From the NCBI RefSeq assembly GCF_030849505.1, contig NZ_JAUJFI010000006.1:1-64000 (forward strand): a DNA stretch of 64,000 bases, read 5' to 3'. This document shows positions 25,630-34,006 of this stretch, in pieces (the stretch's first letter is position 1; every line of letters starts with the position of its first letter). A program made the translations under genes and the position numbers. The DNA comes from Azospirillum isscasi (GTDB lineage Bacteria; Pseudomonadota; Alphaproteobacteria; Azospirillales; Azospirillaceae). The notes beneath the pieces were generated by a model. It worked only from the letters and a program-made list of their open reading frames with translations. It searched no databases and had not been told where the DNA came from.

Positions 25630-26313
25630 TCAGGCGATGGTGACGGCGATGGTGCCGACGCCCTCGACGGCGCCTTCCAGACGGTCCCCGGCAACCACCG
25701 GGCCGACGCCCTCCGGCGTGCCGGTGTAGATCAGGTCGCCCGGCTGAAGCTCCACCAGCCCCGACAGGTAGGAGATCGTTTCGGACACCGACCAGATCAG
25801 GTCCGACAGGTCGCCCTTCTGGCGCGGTTCCCCGTTGACGGACAGCGTCACCGCGCCTTTGTCCGGATGGCCGATGTCGGCGGCGCGGCGCAGCGTGCCG
25901 CAGGGGGCGGAGCGGTCGAAGCCCTTGCCCATGTCCCAGGGCTTGCCTTCCTTCTTGGCCGCGTTCTGCAGGTCGCGGCGGGTCATGTCCAGCCCCACGG
26001 CATAGCCGTAGACATGGTCCAGCGCGCTTTCCACCGGGATGTCGCGCCCGCCGGTGCCGATGGCGACGACCAGCTCGATCTCGTGGTGCAGGTTGGCGGT
26101 CCGGGGCGGGTAGGGGATGGCGGTGCCGTCGGCGACGATGGCGTCGGCGGGCTTCATGAAGAAGAACGGCGGCTCGCGGTCCGGATCGGCGCCCATCTCG
26201 CGCGCGTGGGCGGCGTAGTTGCGGCCGACGCAGTAGATGCGGCGGACCGGGAACGGATCGCCGCCGGCGACCGGAACGGTGGGCTGGGGCCACAGGGGAA
26301 TGGCGTAGGCCAT
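25630..26313 (-). CDS. Fumarylacetoacetate hydrolase family protein
   Basis: A 227-residue member of the FAH/acylpyruvase group, which cleaves or tautomerises 2-keto acids in aromatic or amino-acid breakdown. [36 protein letters not shown] (metal Glu pair), [21 protein letters not shown] and [14 protein letters not shown] are all present. ATG at 26313 has a GAAAGG site 7 bases upstream. A strong minus-strand terminator lies about 60 bases upstream of the start, so either the gene is attenuated or it has its own promoter after the terminator. Confidence 0.9.
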   Translation of the reverse strand: MAYAIPLWPQPTVPVAGGDPFPVRRIYCVGRNYAAHAREMGADPDREPPFFFMKPADAIVADGTAIPYPPRTANLHHEIELVVAIGTGGRDIPVESALDHVYGYAVGLDMTRRDLQNAAKKEGKPWDMGKGFDRSAPCGTLRRAADIGHPDKGAVTLSVNGEPRQKGDLSDLIWSVSETISYLSGLVELQPGDLIYTGTPEGVGPVVAGDRLEGAVEGVGTIAVTIA

Positions 26314-26374
26314 GGCGCGCCTTTCTTTCGGATGGGGTGCGGTTCGGGCATCCACCCTACCGGAAAGAGCACCA

Positions 26375-26404
26375 GAAAAAAGCCCCAGCCGTGGGGCCGG
26401 GGCT
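26375..26404 (-). terminator. Rho-independent terminator upstream of the FAH-family gene
   Basis: Read on the minus strand, a 10-bp stem (AGCCCCGGCC with GGCTGGGGCT, one G-U pair) closes a CCAC loop and runs into six U. It ends RNA that starts near 26660 before the FAH-family gene begins. Confidence 0.85.
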
Positions 26405-26660
26405 CTTGCACGGTGACGCCCGGCCTGGGGGGGACCGGGCGTCGGAAGCTCCATTGTTGGAGCCCACCTGCGGCAGGGGAACGAACCGTCGGCGGGCAAC
26501 CGCGCCGGCATGCCTGTTTCCGGGGGGGCCGGGATGTCAGGAGCACGGTCACTTCGTAAGGTAGAGGTGGAGCCGCATTCCGGCGGAACCAATGCGTAAC
26601 GGGAATGGGTGCTATGCAAATGAGGCGGATTGTATGGTTCTTGCTGACAAAAGCGGCACC
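26375..26660 (-). ncRNA. Candidate structured small RNA or attenuator leader
   Basis: The interval on the minus strand has no plausible gene but strong RNA structure. GCCCGCC pairs with GGTGGGC around a loop. GCTCCA/TGGAGC forms a tight hairpin. GACGCCCGG/CCGGGCGTC forms a perfect 9-bp stem with a C7-rich loop, and then the intrinsic terminator follows. A possible promoter (TTGACT at 26694-26689, TAAAAT at 26673-26668, 15-base spacer) lies at the right end. It could be a free sRNA (two C7 runs could pair with G-rich ribosome-binding sites), a 6S-like RNA by size, or a leader controlling the FAH-family gene. Ends are estimated. Confidence 0.5.
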
Positions 26661-26667
26661 TGCCTGC

Positions 26668-26696
26668 ATTTTACACGACCAATAGACAAGTCAATA
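26668..26696. promoter_or_regulatory. Candidate MarR operator over a divergent promoter
   Basis: AATAGACAAGTCAATA (26681-26696) has GAC and GTC half-sites in an imperfect inverted repeat ending 4 bases before the marR ATG. It contains the -35 (TTGACT on the minus strand) of the putative leader-RNA promoter. MarR proteins typically bind such sites between divergent genes and repress both. A near copy (TTGACTTAATCTATTG) occurs at 27255, just after the gene. Confidence 0.45.
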
Positions 26697-26700
26697 AACG

Positions 26701-27207
26701 ATGGCTTTCACGTTGACCGACATCGACCGTCCCACCCCCGCGGACCGGCGCACCCGCCAGCGTCCCAGCAAGACCGGAAAGATGGCTCTCGGCCCCTTGC
26801 CGGAGCTGGTCGGCTACAATCTGCGCAAGGCGCAGGTGGCCGTTTTCCAGAGCTTCCAAAACGCCGTGGCGCCCCACGACATGACGCCGGGCCAATTCGG
26901 CGTGCTGATCATGATCAAGGAGAACGAGGGCCTGTCGCAGTCCGATCTGGGCTCGGCGGTGGGCATCGACCGTTCGACCATGGTCGCGGTCATCGACCGG
27001 CTCGAGTCGCGCGGTCTGGTCATCCGGGCGCCCTCGCCCAACGACCGCCGCTCCTACGCGCTCCGCCTGTCCCCGGAAGGGGAGAAGCTGCTGGACGAGC
27101 TGATCCCGCGCATCCAGGCCCACGACAAGGCCATGGTCAAGGATCTCTCGGCGGAAGAGCAGGCGCAGCTCATCGACTTCCTGCGCCGCATCTCGCGGGC
27201 CGGCTGA
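26701..27207 (+). CDS. MarR-family transcriptional regulator
   Basis: A 168-residue dimeric winged-helix repressor. After a polar N-terminal tail, the DNA-binding region spans residues 55-115: GLSQSDLGSAVGIDRSTMVAVIDRLESRGL is the recognition part, and SPNDRRSYALRLSPEG the wing with its conserved Asp-Arg-Arg. Dimer helices lie at both ends. ATG at 26701 has no strong Shine-Dalgarno. It is divergent from the structured RNA and FAH-family enzyme, whose expression it may control in response to an aromatic acid (inference). Confidence 0.9.
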   Translation: MAFTLTDIDRPTPADRRTRQRPSKTGKMALGPLPELVGYNLRKAQVAVFQSFQNAVAPHDMTPGQFGVLIMIKENEGLSQSDLGSAVGIDRSTMVAVIDRLESRGLVIRAPSPNDRRSYALRLSPEGEKLLDELIPRIQAHDKAMVKDLSAEEQAQLIDFLRRISRAG

Positions 27208-27254
27208 AGATAGGGGGCGTGCCCGTTTCCTGGGCACGCGGGACCCGCCGACTG

Positions 27255-27291
27255 TTGACTTAATCTATTGTCCTGAAACGAACTTTCAGGA
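27255..27291. promoter_or_regulatory. Second MarR-like box followed by a perfect hairpin
   Basis: TTGACTTAATCTATTG (27255-27270) closely matches the minus-strand sequence TTGACTTGTCTATTG at the marR promoter. Directly after it, TCCTGAAA and TTTCAGGA form a perfect 8-bp stem with a CGAAC loop (27271-27291). The element lies between convergent genes and overlaps the end of the amidotransferase gene. Its function is unknown; the hairpin could terminate transcripts, and the box could be a second regulator site. Confidence 0.4.
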
Positions 27292-28047
27292 ATGGCGCCG
27301 CCGTGCCCGATCGGCGGCGGCGCTTCCGAAGGCGCGCAGGATCGCCGCCGACAGCGGGTTCTCCCAGAACCGCCATTCCGGGTGCCACTGCACGGCCAGC
27401 GCGAAGGCCGGCGCCCCCGCCACCCGGACCGCCTCGACCAGCCCGTCCTCCGCCATCGCCTCCACCGCCAGCCCATCGGCCAGCCGGTCGATCCCCTGCC
27501 CGTGCAGGGAATTGACGGTGACCTCCGCCGCACCGCCGGCCAGCCCCTCCAGCACGCCGCCCGGGGTCAGGCGGACGCTGTGCGCCGGCCCGTACTGCAC
27601 GGTCAGCGGCGCCTGCTTGTCTTCCCGGTGGTTGGCATAGCCCGGCACCTCGTGCACCCGCTGGTGCAGCGTGCCGCCCAGCGCCACGTTCAGCTCCTGG
27701 AAGCCGCGGCAGATGCCCAGCAGCGGCACGCCCATCTCCAGCGCGGCGCGGATCAGCGGCAGGGTGGTGTCGTCGCGCTCCGGGTCGTGCAGGGTGCCCG
27801 GCTCGCTGGGCGACCCGCCGTAGCGGTGGGGCTCGACGTTCGACGGGCTTCCGGTGATCAGCAGCCCGTCGAGCTGGCCGGCCACGTCGTCCATGTCCAG
27901 CGCCGTCCCCAGCGCCGGGATCAGCAGCGGCATGCCGCCGGCCCCGTCCGACACCGCGCGGACGTACTTGTCGCCGACGACGTGGAAGGGATGCTCGCCC
28001 ATCATGCGGGTGCAGGCGGGAACGCCGATCAGCGGTTTGCGAACCAT
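27286..28047 (-). CDS. Class I glutamine amidotransferase (PuuD/gamma-glutamyl-GABA hydrolase family)
   Basis: A 253-residue hydrolase of the peptidase C26 family. The catalytic Cys is in LGICRGFQELNVALGG near residue 110, and the His-Glu pair is in AVQWHPEWR near 222; VNSLHGQGI is also typical. Relatives cleave gamma-glutamyl-GABA in putrescine degradation, but no other puu gene is nearby, so the substrate is unproven. It is convergent with marR, and its last codons enter a hairpin. Confidence 0.88.
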   Translation of the reverse strand: MVRKPLIGVPACTRMMGEHPFHVVGDKYVRAVSDGAGGMPLLIPALGTALDMDDVAGQLDGLLITGSPSNVEPHRYGGSPSEPGTLHDPERDDTTLPLIRAALEMGVPLLGICRGFQELNVALGGTLHQRVHEVPGYANHREDKQAPLTVQYGPAHSVRLTPGGVLEGLAGGAAEVTVNSLHGQGIDRLADGLAVEAMAEDGLVEAVRVAGAPAFALAVQWHPEWRFWENPLSAAILRAFGSAAADRARRRHS

Positions 28048-28173
28048 GGAGATGCACTCCCGAAGGCAGGACCGCCGGCCCGGTCCGGAAAGTGGGGGAT
28101 GCCCGATTATGCGCCCCGGCTGCGTCCCGCACCAGCCCGCCGCACCGGAGGCCGAGGCGGTTTCCGGGCGCCT

Positions 28174-29679
28174 TCAGGGCGGCTGGAAGCCCGGCGGCTT
28201 GGATGCCGCGGGGCAGGCGTTGGCGGGCAGGCTTTCCGACTCCACGAACTGGGTGGCGGCGGCGACGGCGCAGTCGTCCGACGCGGTGACCAGATGGCCG
28301 GCGCTGCGGAAGACCAGATGCCGGCTTCTCGGCAGGGTCGCCGCGGCGCGCTCCGCCCATTCCGGCGGGGTCAGCGGGTCGTAGGCGCCGGACAGCAGCA
28401 GCACCGGCACCGGGCTGGCCACCGGCAGCCGCTCGAACGCCTCCTGGGCGGCGGCGGGCCATTGGGCGCAGACGCGCCGCCCGGGGTCGTCGGCGGTGAC
28501 GGCGCCATAGGGGGCGAAGCGGCGCGCGCCGTCGGCCAGCCGCAGCGGGTCGGCGGGGTTCACCGTCTCGCGGCATTCGATGGAGAAGGCCATGCCCTCC
28601 GCCGAGTCGGGGTCGCCCAGCCAAGGGGCGGGCACCCAGTCGGACAGGCGGTCGTACCGCCCGCGCCACGCCCGCTCGATCAGGGCGGGCAGGCGGGGGA
28701 TGCTCTCGCCCTCGGCCATGGTTTCCAGCAGGGCCGACAGGACGGCGGCGCTGTCCAGCCGCAGCCAGCGCGGCATCCCCGGGTCGCCGGCGGGAACGTC
28801 CAACGGGGCCTTGCCCAGCCGCTCCACCAGTTCCAGAAGATGGCGTTCCAGGTCCGGATAGGCGGCGCGGCAGGCGCGGTTGGCCGCGCAGTCGTCGAAC
28901 AGCCGCCGGAAGGCCCGGTGGACCAGCCAGGGCGCCTCCTCCGTCGCGTTCACGTCGGGCGGGTAGATGGAATCGAGCACCGCCGCGCGCACCCGCCCGC
29001 CGTGGCGCCGCAGGATCTCCAGCGCCACCCGCGTGCCGTAGGACACGGCGAACAGGTTGACCCGCGGCGCCCCCAGCGCGGCGGCGACGTCCATGGCGTC
29101 GTCGGCGGCGGTGGGGGTGGTGAACATGGCGCCGTCCAGCCCGTTGGCGGTGAAGCGGTCGCGGCAGGCGGCGATGGCCGTGCGCTCCAGGGTGGCGCGG
29201 CGGTCCCGCGACACCGGGCGCGGGCGGGGCGAGGCGCCCAGCACGTCCAACTCCGGGCAGTCGGTGTCCGGCTCCGCCCGTCCGGCGCCGCGCGGGTCGA
29301 ACAGCACCACGTTGCGGGTCCGGCGGAACCCGGCGGTCAGGGACCACCAGACCTCCATCCGCTCCTCCACCGCCTCGCCGCTGCCGAAGGGGGAGGCGCC
29401 GGGGCCGCCCTCCAGGAACAGGACCGGATCGGGGGACGGCTGCTTGGCGGTGGACAGCAGGACGACGACCGGCAGGCGGAAGGCCCGCGTCGCGGGACGG
29501 TCGCGCCGGTCGGGCACACCGACGGTTCCGCACAGCGCGGCCTCTCCCTCCGGCACGGAGAACCAGCAGGGGCCGGGCACGAAGCGAGGGTCCGCCTGCG
29601 CCGGCTGCGGGGCCAGCGTCATCGCCAGCAGGGCGGCGGCAAGGGGGCCGAACCACCGATGATGGGCGCGTCTCGTCAC
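28174..29679 (-). CDS. Secreted alpha/beta hydrolase (proline iminopeptidase/TAP-like)
   Basis: A 501-residue protein with an N-terminal signal peptide (LAAALLAMTLAPQPAQA). The hydrolase core has the oxyanion motif EGGPGASPFGSG near residue 93 and nucleophile Ser in FAVSYGTRVALE near 220. The acid is in SGAYDPLTPPEW near 435, and the His in RSAGHLVTASDDC near 466. The C-terminal part matches the TAP-like domain of tripeptidyl-aminopeptidase relatives. It probably cleaves short peptides or esters in the periplasm. Confidence 0.87.
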   Translation of the reverse strand: MTRRAHHRWFGPLAAALLAMTLAPQPAQADPRFVPGPCWFSVPEGEAALCGTVGVPDRRDRPATRAFRLPVVVLLSTAKQPSPDPVLFLEGGPGASPFGSGEAVEERMEVWWSLTAGFRRTRNVVLFDPRGAGRAEPDTDCPELDVLGASPRPRPVSRDRRATLERTAIAACRDRFTANGLDGAMFTTPTAADDAMDVAAALGAPRVNLFAVSYGTRVALEILRRHGGRVRAAVLDSIYPPDVNATEEAPWLVHRAFRRLFDDCAANRACRAAYPDLERHLLELVERLGKAPLDVPAGDPGMPRWLRLDSAAVLSALLETMAEGESIPRLPALIERAWRGRYDRLSDWVPAPWLGDPDSAEGMAFSIECRETVNPADPLRLADGARRFAPYGAVTADDPGRRVCAQWPAAAQEAFERLPVASPVPVLLLSGAYDPLTPPEWAERAAATLPRSRHLVFRSAGHLVTASDDCAVAAATQFVESESLPANACPAASKPPGFQPP

Positions 29680-29926
29680 GCGGGTCGTTCGTCCTCAGCA
29701 GCGGAAAGGCGGGCGGAAACCGGGCGGGCGACGGCCCCACCACCTTCGATGCATTCTCTTTGACCCAGCGGGGCGGGCTTGTCCAGGGCAAGACGGCGGG
29801 TTCCGGACCCACAGCCGTGGCGGATGGGCCACAGTGGGCGGTCCAAGGCGACACGGTCTTGCGCCGGTCTTGACGGAAAACATCCGATAGCGGATTTGTT
29901 TCTTCTCTGCAAAAAGGAGAGGAGCC

Positions 29927-30127
29927 ATGCAGACCTTGTGGAACGCCCTGCTGCGGCGGTGGCTGGATGCCGAAGGCGGGGACGCCGTGGCGGAGACGCT
30001 GAGCGGCCACCTGCGGCGCGATATCGGGCTGGACGGAACCGAAGCGGGTTTCCTTCCGGTTCAACACATCCGGGAGCGGAACCTTTCGGATGCCCGGTCA
30101 TTTTTGACGTTGCAAGCGTATCGCTGA
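29927..30127 (+). CDS. Small DUF1127-like protein
   Basis: A 66-residue basic protein. LSGHLRRDIGLDGTEAG resembles the core of DUF1127 (YjiS-like) small proteins, which have short Arg-rich helices, some with RNA-related roles. AAGGAGAGGA lies 6 bases before the ATG, an unusually strong site, so translation is likely. The assignment to DUF1127 is tentative because the protein is longer than the usual 45 residues and matches only in the centre. Confidence 0.55.
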   Translation: MQTLWNALLRRWLDAEGGDAVAETLSGHLRRDIGLDGTEAGFLPVQHIRERNLSDARSFLTLQAYR

Positions 30128-30192
30128 CAGGCGATACCCGATCCTGCGGCTCCCGCTGGGACCGCGACCTTTTTCAACCTACGGAGACCACG

Positions 30193-30381
30193 ATGAAAGC
30201 CATCGTACCCACCACCCCGAATCGCCGACATGGCGATTGGTCCATCCATCCGGCGATGCGAGCTACCGGCTCCCTTCTTCAACCCACCGCCCTGGGCAGA
30301 GCGTTCGAACGTGAATTCCGGATATCGAGAGGAAGCCATGTGTGTCTTTTTGGGATTTTGCGGCCGTTCTGTCTTCGTTGA
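30193..30381 (+). CDS. Small hypothetical protein
   Basis: A 62-residue frame with an ACGGAG site 7 bases upstream of the ATG. Composition is mixed (MKAIVPTTPNRRHGDWSIHP start, Arg/Phe-rich end) with no recognisable domain. The last 15 codons overlap another small frame that has its own ribosome-binding site. It may be a real short gene or chance; only its position and ribosome-binding site support it. Confidence 0.3.
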   Translation: MKAIVPTTPNRRHGDWSIHPAMRATGSLLQPTALGRAFEREFRISRGSHVCLFGILRPFCLR

Positions 30382-30538
30382 GCACGCCCACTGGGCCTCT
30401 CCGGATCGTTTTTTCGACGCCCGGCGGGATAACGGGGAATTCGTGATATGGCTTGGACGCCTGAACATCATCTACACACCGGCCCGATGGGGGCCTCGCT
30501 CCGGGAGGGTCGCTGATGCCGGCCCACGTTCGCCCTGA
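30338..30538 (+). CDS. Small hypothetical protein upstream of MarR-like gene
   Basis: A 66-residue frame (MCVFLGFCGRSVFVEH start, FVIWLGRLNIIYTPARWG in the middle) with AGAGGAAG before the ATG. The alternating hydrophobic/aromatic middle looks like a small beta-rich module rather than noise. Its end overlaps the start of the following MarR-like gene by 23 bases, so translation could be coupled. The local base composition is lower in GC than the flanks, which hints at transfer. Confidence 0.42.
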   Translation: MCVFLGFCGRSVFVEHAHWASPDRFFDARRDNGEFVIWLGRLNIIYTPARWGPRSGRVADAGPRSP

Positions 30539-30914
30539 CGAGGTGACCACCGTCGTCCATGTGCTGGAGGCGTTTCGCAAGCTCGATCCCGACCTGCCGA
30601 TTCAGTATGCGCTGTCCTTCATGACGATCGCGCAGAACGAAGGGATTTCCATCGGCGAGCTTGCGGAACGCCTGGGCATCGCCCAATCCTCCGCGTCGCG
30701 CAACGTGGCCGCGCTCAGCCGCTGGCACAGCTTCGGGAAGGCCGGGCTCGACCTCGTCCAGGCCCAGGAAGATCCGCGCGAACGCCGCCGCAAGATCGTC
30801 ACGCTCACCGACACCGGCCGCGCGTTCCTCGACGAACTGCGCGCCATCGTGAGCCCTGCCTCGAACCCAGGGGTCCACACCCCGTCCGAACCGCGCCGCG
30901 CCCGTTCGGCCTGA
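30516..30914 (+). CDS. Winged-helix MarR-like regulator
   Basis: A 132-residue protein with one winged-helix domain. AQNEGISIGELAERLGIAQS and SRNVAALSRW form the HTH and recognition helix (about residues 30-65), and EDPRERRRKIVTLTDTG is the wing. GGGAGGGT precedes the ATG. The C-terminal 20 residues are disordered and run into a 15-bp tandem repeat that contains the stop. The target is unknown; the small upstream frame may be its partner. Confidence 0.8.
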   Translation: MPAHVRPDEVTTVVHVLEAFRKLDPDLPIQYALSFMTIAQNEGISIGELAERLGIAQSSASRNVAALSRWHSFGKAGLDLVQAQEDPRERRRKIVTLTDTGRAFLDELRAIVSPASNPGVHTPSEPRRARSA

Positions 30915-30948
30915 TGGCGTTCGGCCTGATGGCGTTCGGCCTGATCGC
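30904..30948 (+). repeat. Three tandem 15-bp units at the end of the MarR-like gene
   Basis: GTTCGGCCTGATGGC is repeated three times (the last unit has CGC for GGC). Each unit carries a TGA in the gene's frame, so the stop codon is effectively triplicated. Probably slipped-strand duplication. Confidence 0.85.
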
Positions 30949-31024
30949 CCTGTCCGTCAGCGGCGCTTGACCGGGGTGGCCTGTCCTGCCACACCACCCC
31001 CGGACACACCGACGGACCCGCGCC

Positions 31025-31504
<480 letters not shown>

Positions 31505-31526
31505 GGCCGGACCGGGAACCCTGCCC

Positions 31527-32288
31527 ATGGAACCGCGCTTCGCCTGCACCGCCTGCGGAAAATGCTGCCACGGCCTGCTGCCGCTGACCCTGAAGGACGC
31601 GGTGGCCCACGCCGTCCGCTTTCCGCTGGCGCTGGTGTGGACGGTGGTGCGGTCCAACGCGAAATCCTACGACCTCACGACCCGGCTGGGCACCGCCGTG
31701 CGCCTGCCCAACCGCAAGACGGTGGCGGTGCTGATCCAGCCCACCGCCTATCTGCCCAACCATTTTCCCTGCCCGGAATTGCAGGCGGACAATCTCTGCG
31801 GCATCCATGCCGACAAGCCGTCGCGTTGCCGGGCCATGCCCTTCTACCCCTACCGCGAGGAGAAGGACCAGGCCGACCTGCTCGTCCCCCGCAAGGGCTG
31901 GGAGTGCGACGTCTCGGCGGAGGCGCCGGTCGTCTACCGCAACCACGCCATCCTCGACCGGACGGACTTCGACCGCGAGCGCGCCGACCTGCTGGAACAG
32001 GCCCCGGTCATGCGGACCTACGCCGACTATGTGCTGAAATACATGCCGTGGATCGTCAACGATCTGGCCAAGATGGCCGCGGCCCCGGCGGGGGGAAAGC
32101 TGGTCACCAGCCTGTCGTCCTTCCTGACGGCGACCCGGCGGGCGGACGCGCGGGAACTGGCGGCGGCCCAGGCCCCCCTGATGCAGGCCATGGCCGAGCG
32201 CACCCGGAACGATCCGGCGCTGGCGGATTTCCACAAGAACTACGCGGGCTGGGCGAAGGAGATGGAGCGTCTGGCGCAGCGCCCCTGA
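31527..32288 (+). CDS. YkgJ-family cysteine-cluster protein
   Basis: A 253-residue protein. The N-terminus FACTACGKCCHG, later LCGIHADKPSRCRAMPFYP and a third cysteine region make up the CxxCxxCC-type cluster of the YkgJ/UPF0153 family, which probably binds zinc or an iron-sulfur centre. The C-terminal half is helical. No enzymatic function is established. It is likely co-transcribed with the upstream YchJ-type gene and converges on pcp with 4 bases between. Confidence 0.83.
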   Translation: MEPRFACTACGKCCHGLLPLTLKDAVAHAVRFPLALVWTVVRSNAKSYDLTTRLGTAVRLPNRKTVAVLIQPTAYLPNHFPCPELQADNLCGIHADKPSRCRAMPFYPYREEKDQADLLVPRKGWECDVSAEAPVVYRNHAILDRTDFDRERADLLEQAPVMRTYADYVLKYMPWIVNDLAKMAAAPAGGKLVTSLSSFLTATRRADARELAAAQAPLMQAMAERTRNDPALADFHKNYAGWAKEMERLAQRP

Positions 32289-32292
32289 CGGA

Positions 32293-32910
32293 TCAGGCCG
32301 CGATCCCCAGGCCCTGGCGCAGCAGCCCGACCAGCGTGCGCACGGCCCGTTCCTGCTGGTCCAGCGTCAGGCCGGAGCGGCCCGGCTGGTCGGCCAGCTG
32401 TTCCGGCAGGGGCGGCAGATGGACGAAGCCCATGGGAATGTCGAGATCCGCCGTCTCGATCGCATGGCGGGCGCGGTAGAACAGGTGGTTGCAGACGAAG
32501 CCGCCGGCATGGTCGCTGAAGGTCACGGGCAGGCCGGCGATGGCCAGTTCGCGGACCAGCGTGGGCACCGGCAGGGTGGAGCCGTAGGCGGTCGGCCCGT
32601 CCGGCACGATGGCGTCATCGGTGCGCACCACGCCCGCGTTGTCGGCCTGCTCGCTCTCGTCGCGGTTCCAGGCCAGCCGCTCGATCTTGATGTATTCGGA
32701 CCCGGCGGCCAGCCCGAAGCACAGGGCGGCGGCGGGCCGGTGCTCCTCCAGCAGGGCGGCGAAGGCGTCGCCGCAGGCGTCGTATTCGACGGGCAGGACC
32801 GCGGTGACGACCCCCGGCTCGCCGGCCAGCCGCTCCATGAGGAGCGCCGTCGGGTTGACGGCGTGATCCCCGAAGGGCTGGAACCCGGTGAGCAGGATGG
32901 GAGCCGTCAC
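32293..32910 (-). CDS. pcp: Pyroglutamyl-peptidase I
   Basis: A 205-residue cysteine peptidase that removes N-terminal pyroglutamate. It starts with ILLTGFQPFGDHAVNP. The catalytic Glu is in KIERLAWNRDES near residue 80, the Cys in DHAGGFVCNHLFYRARH near 140, and the His in MGFVHLPPLPEQ near 165. Length and motifs match the family. It is the last of three minus-strand genes murJ-trpS-pcp. Confidence 0.92.
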   Translation of the reverse strand: MTAPILLTGFQPFGDHAVNPTALLMERLAGEPGVVTAVLPVEYDACGDAFAALLEEHRPAAALCFGLAAGSEYIKIERLAWNRDESEQADNAGVVRTDDAIVPDGPTAYGSTLPVPTLVRELAIAGLPVTFSDHAGGFVCNHLFYRARHAIETADLDIPMGFVHLPPLPEQLADQPGRSGLTLDQQERAVRTLVGLLRQGLGIAA

Positions 32911-32946
32911 GGCGCACGCTTTCGGTCGGAGGGTTGGTCCTGGGGG

Positions 32947-33945
32947 TCAGGGACGCAGAAGGCCGATGATGTCCTTCACGCCGTTCAGGTTCGCCTCGGC
33001 GATGGCCGCCGCGCGCTCGCCGCCCTGGCGCAGCAGGCGGTCGATCTCCGCCTTGTCGTCCAGCAGCTCCTTCATGCGGGTGGTCATCGGGGCCAGCTTG
33101 GCGACCGACAGATCGACCAGCGCCGCCTTGAAGCCCGAGAACTGGGCGCCCGCGAACTGCTGCACCGTCTGCTCGCGCGTCTGGCCGGACAGGGCGGCGT
33201 AGATGGTCACGAGGTTGTCGGCCTCCGGACGCTTCTCCAGGTCGGCGACGGTGTCGGGCAGCGCTTCCGGATCGGTCTTGGCCTTGCGGATCTTCGTCGC
33301 GATGGTGTCGGCGTCGTCGGTCATGTTGATGCGCGAATATTCGGACTCGTCCGACTTGCTCATCTTCTTGGTGCCGTCGCGCAGGCTCATCACGCGCGTC
33401 GCCTCGCCCAGGATCTGCGGCTCGGGCAGCGGGAAGAACTCGGTGTCGTAGCGGCGGTTGAAGGCGCCGGCGATGTCGCGGGCCAGCTCCAGATGCTGCT
33501 TCTGGTCCTCGCCCACCGGGACGTGGGTGGCCTTGTACAGCAGGATGTCGGCGGCCATCAGCACCGGGTAGGAATAGAGGCCGAGGTTGGCCATGTCCTT
33601 CTGCTTGCCGGCCTTCTCCTTGAACTGCGTCATGCGGTTCAGCCAGCCGAGCGGCGTGTGGCAGGAGAGGATCCAGGCCAGCTCCGAATGGGCGGGGACG
33701 AAGGACTGGTTGAAGAGGATGTTCTTCTCCGGGTCGATGCCGGCGGCGATGTAGGCCGCGGTGACCTCGCGGATGTTGTTGCGCAGGACCTCCGCGTCCT
33801 GGTCGATGGTCAGCGCGTGCAGGTCGACGACGCAGAAGATGCACTCGTAGCTGTTCTGCAGCTCGACCCAGTTGCGCAGTGCCCCCAGATAGTTGCCGAG
33901 GTGAAGCTGCCGGGTCGGCTGCATGCCGGAGAAGATGCGGTTCAC
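32947..33945 (-). CDS. trpS: Tryptophanyl-tRNA synthetase
   Basis: A 332-residue class I aminoacyl-tRNA synthetase that charges tRNA-Trp. [18 protein letters not shown] near residues 7-24 contains the HIGH-equivalent HLGN, and KKMSKSDES near residue 193 is the KMSKS loop. Full family length. It is cytoplasmic and essential. It sits between murJ and pcp, an order common in alphaproteobacteria. Confidence 0.95.
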   Translation of the reverse strand: MNRIFSGMQPTRQLHLGNYLGALRNWVELQNSYECIFCVVDLHALTIDQDAEVLRNNIREVTAAYIAAGIDPEKNILFNQSFVPAHSELAWILSCHTPLGWLNRMTQFKEKAGKQKDMANLGLYSYPVLMAADILLYKATHVPVGEDQKQHLELARDIAGAFNRRYDTEFFPLPEPQILGEATRVMSLRDGTKKMSKSDESEYSRINMTDDADTIATKIRKAKTDPEALPDTVADLEKRPEADNLVTIYAALSGQTREQTVQQFAGAQFSGFKAALVDLSVAKLAPMTTRMKELLDDKAEIDRLLRQGGERAAAIAEANLNGVKDIIGLLRP

Positions 33946-34006
33946 GGGAGGTCTCTCGCTCGAAACTTCTGGAAGGCGGCTGTTATCGCGCCGGAACCGG
34001 GCGGGG

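Noticed and set aside
26375-26660. SRP RNA, RNase P RNA or tmRNA in the marR-FAH gap
   Set aside because: None of the hallmark sequences (SRP GGAAG tetraloop region, RNase P GAGGAAAGTC core, tmRNA tag frame and CCA-type acceptor) is visible, so only a generic structured-RNA call is justified.
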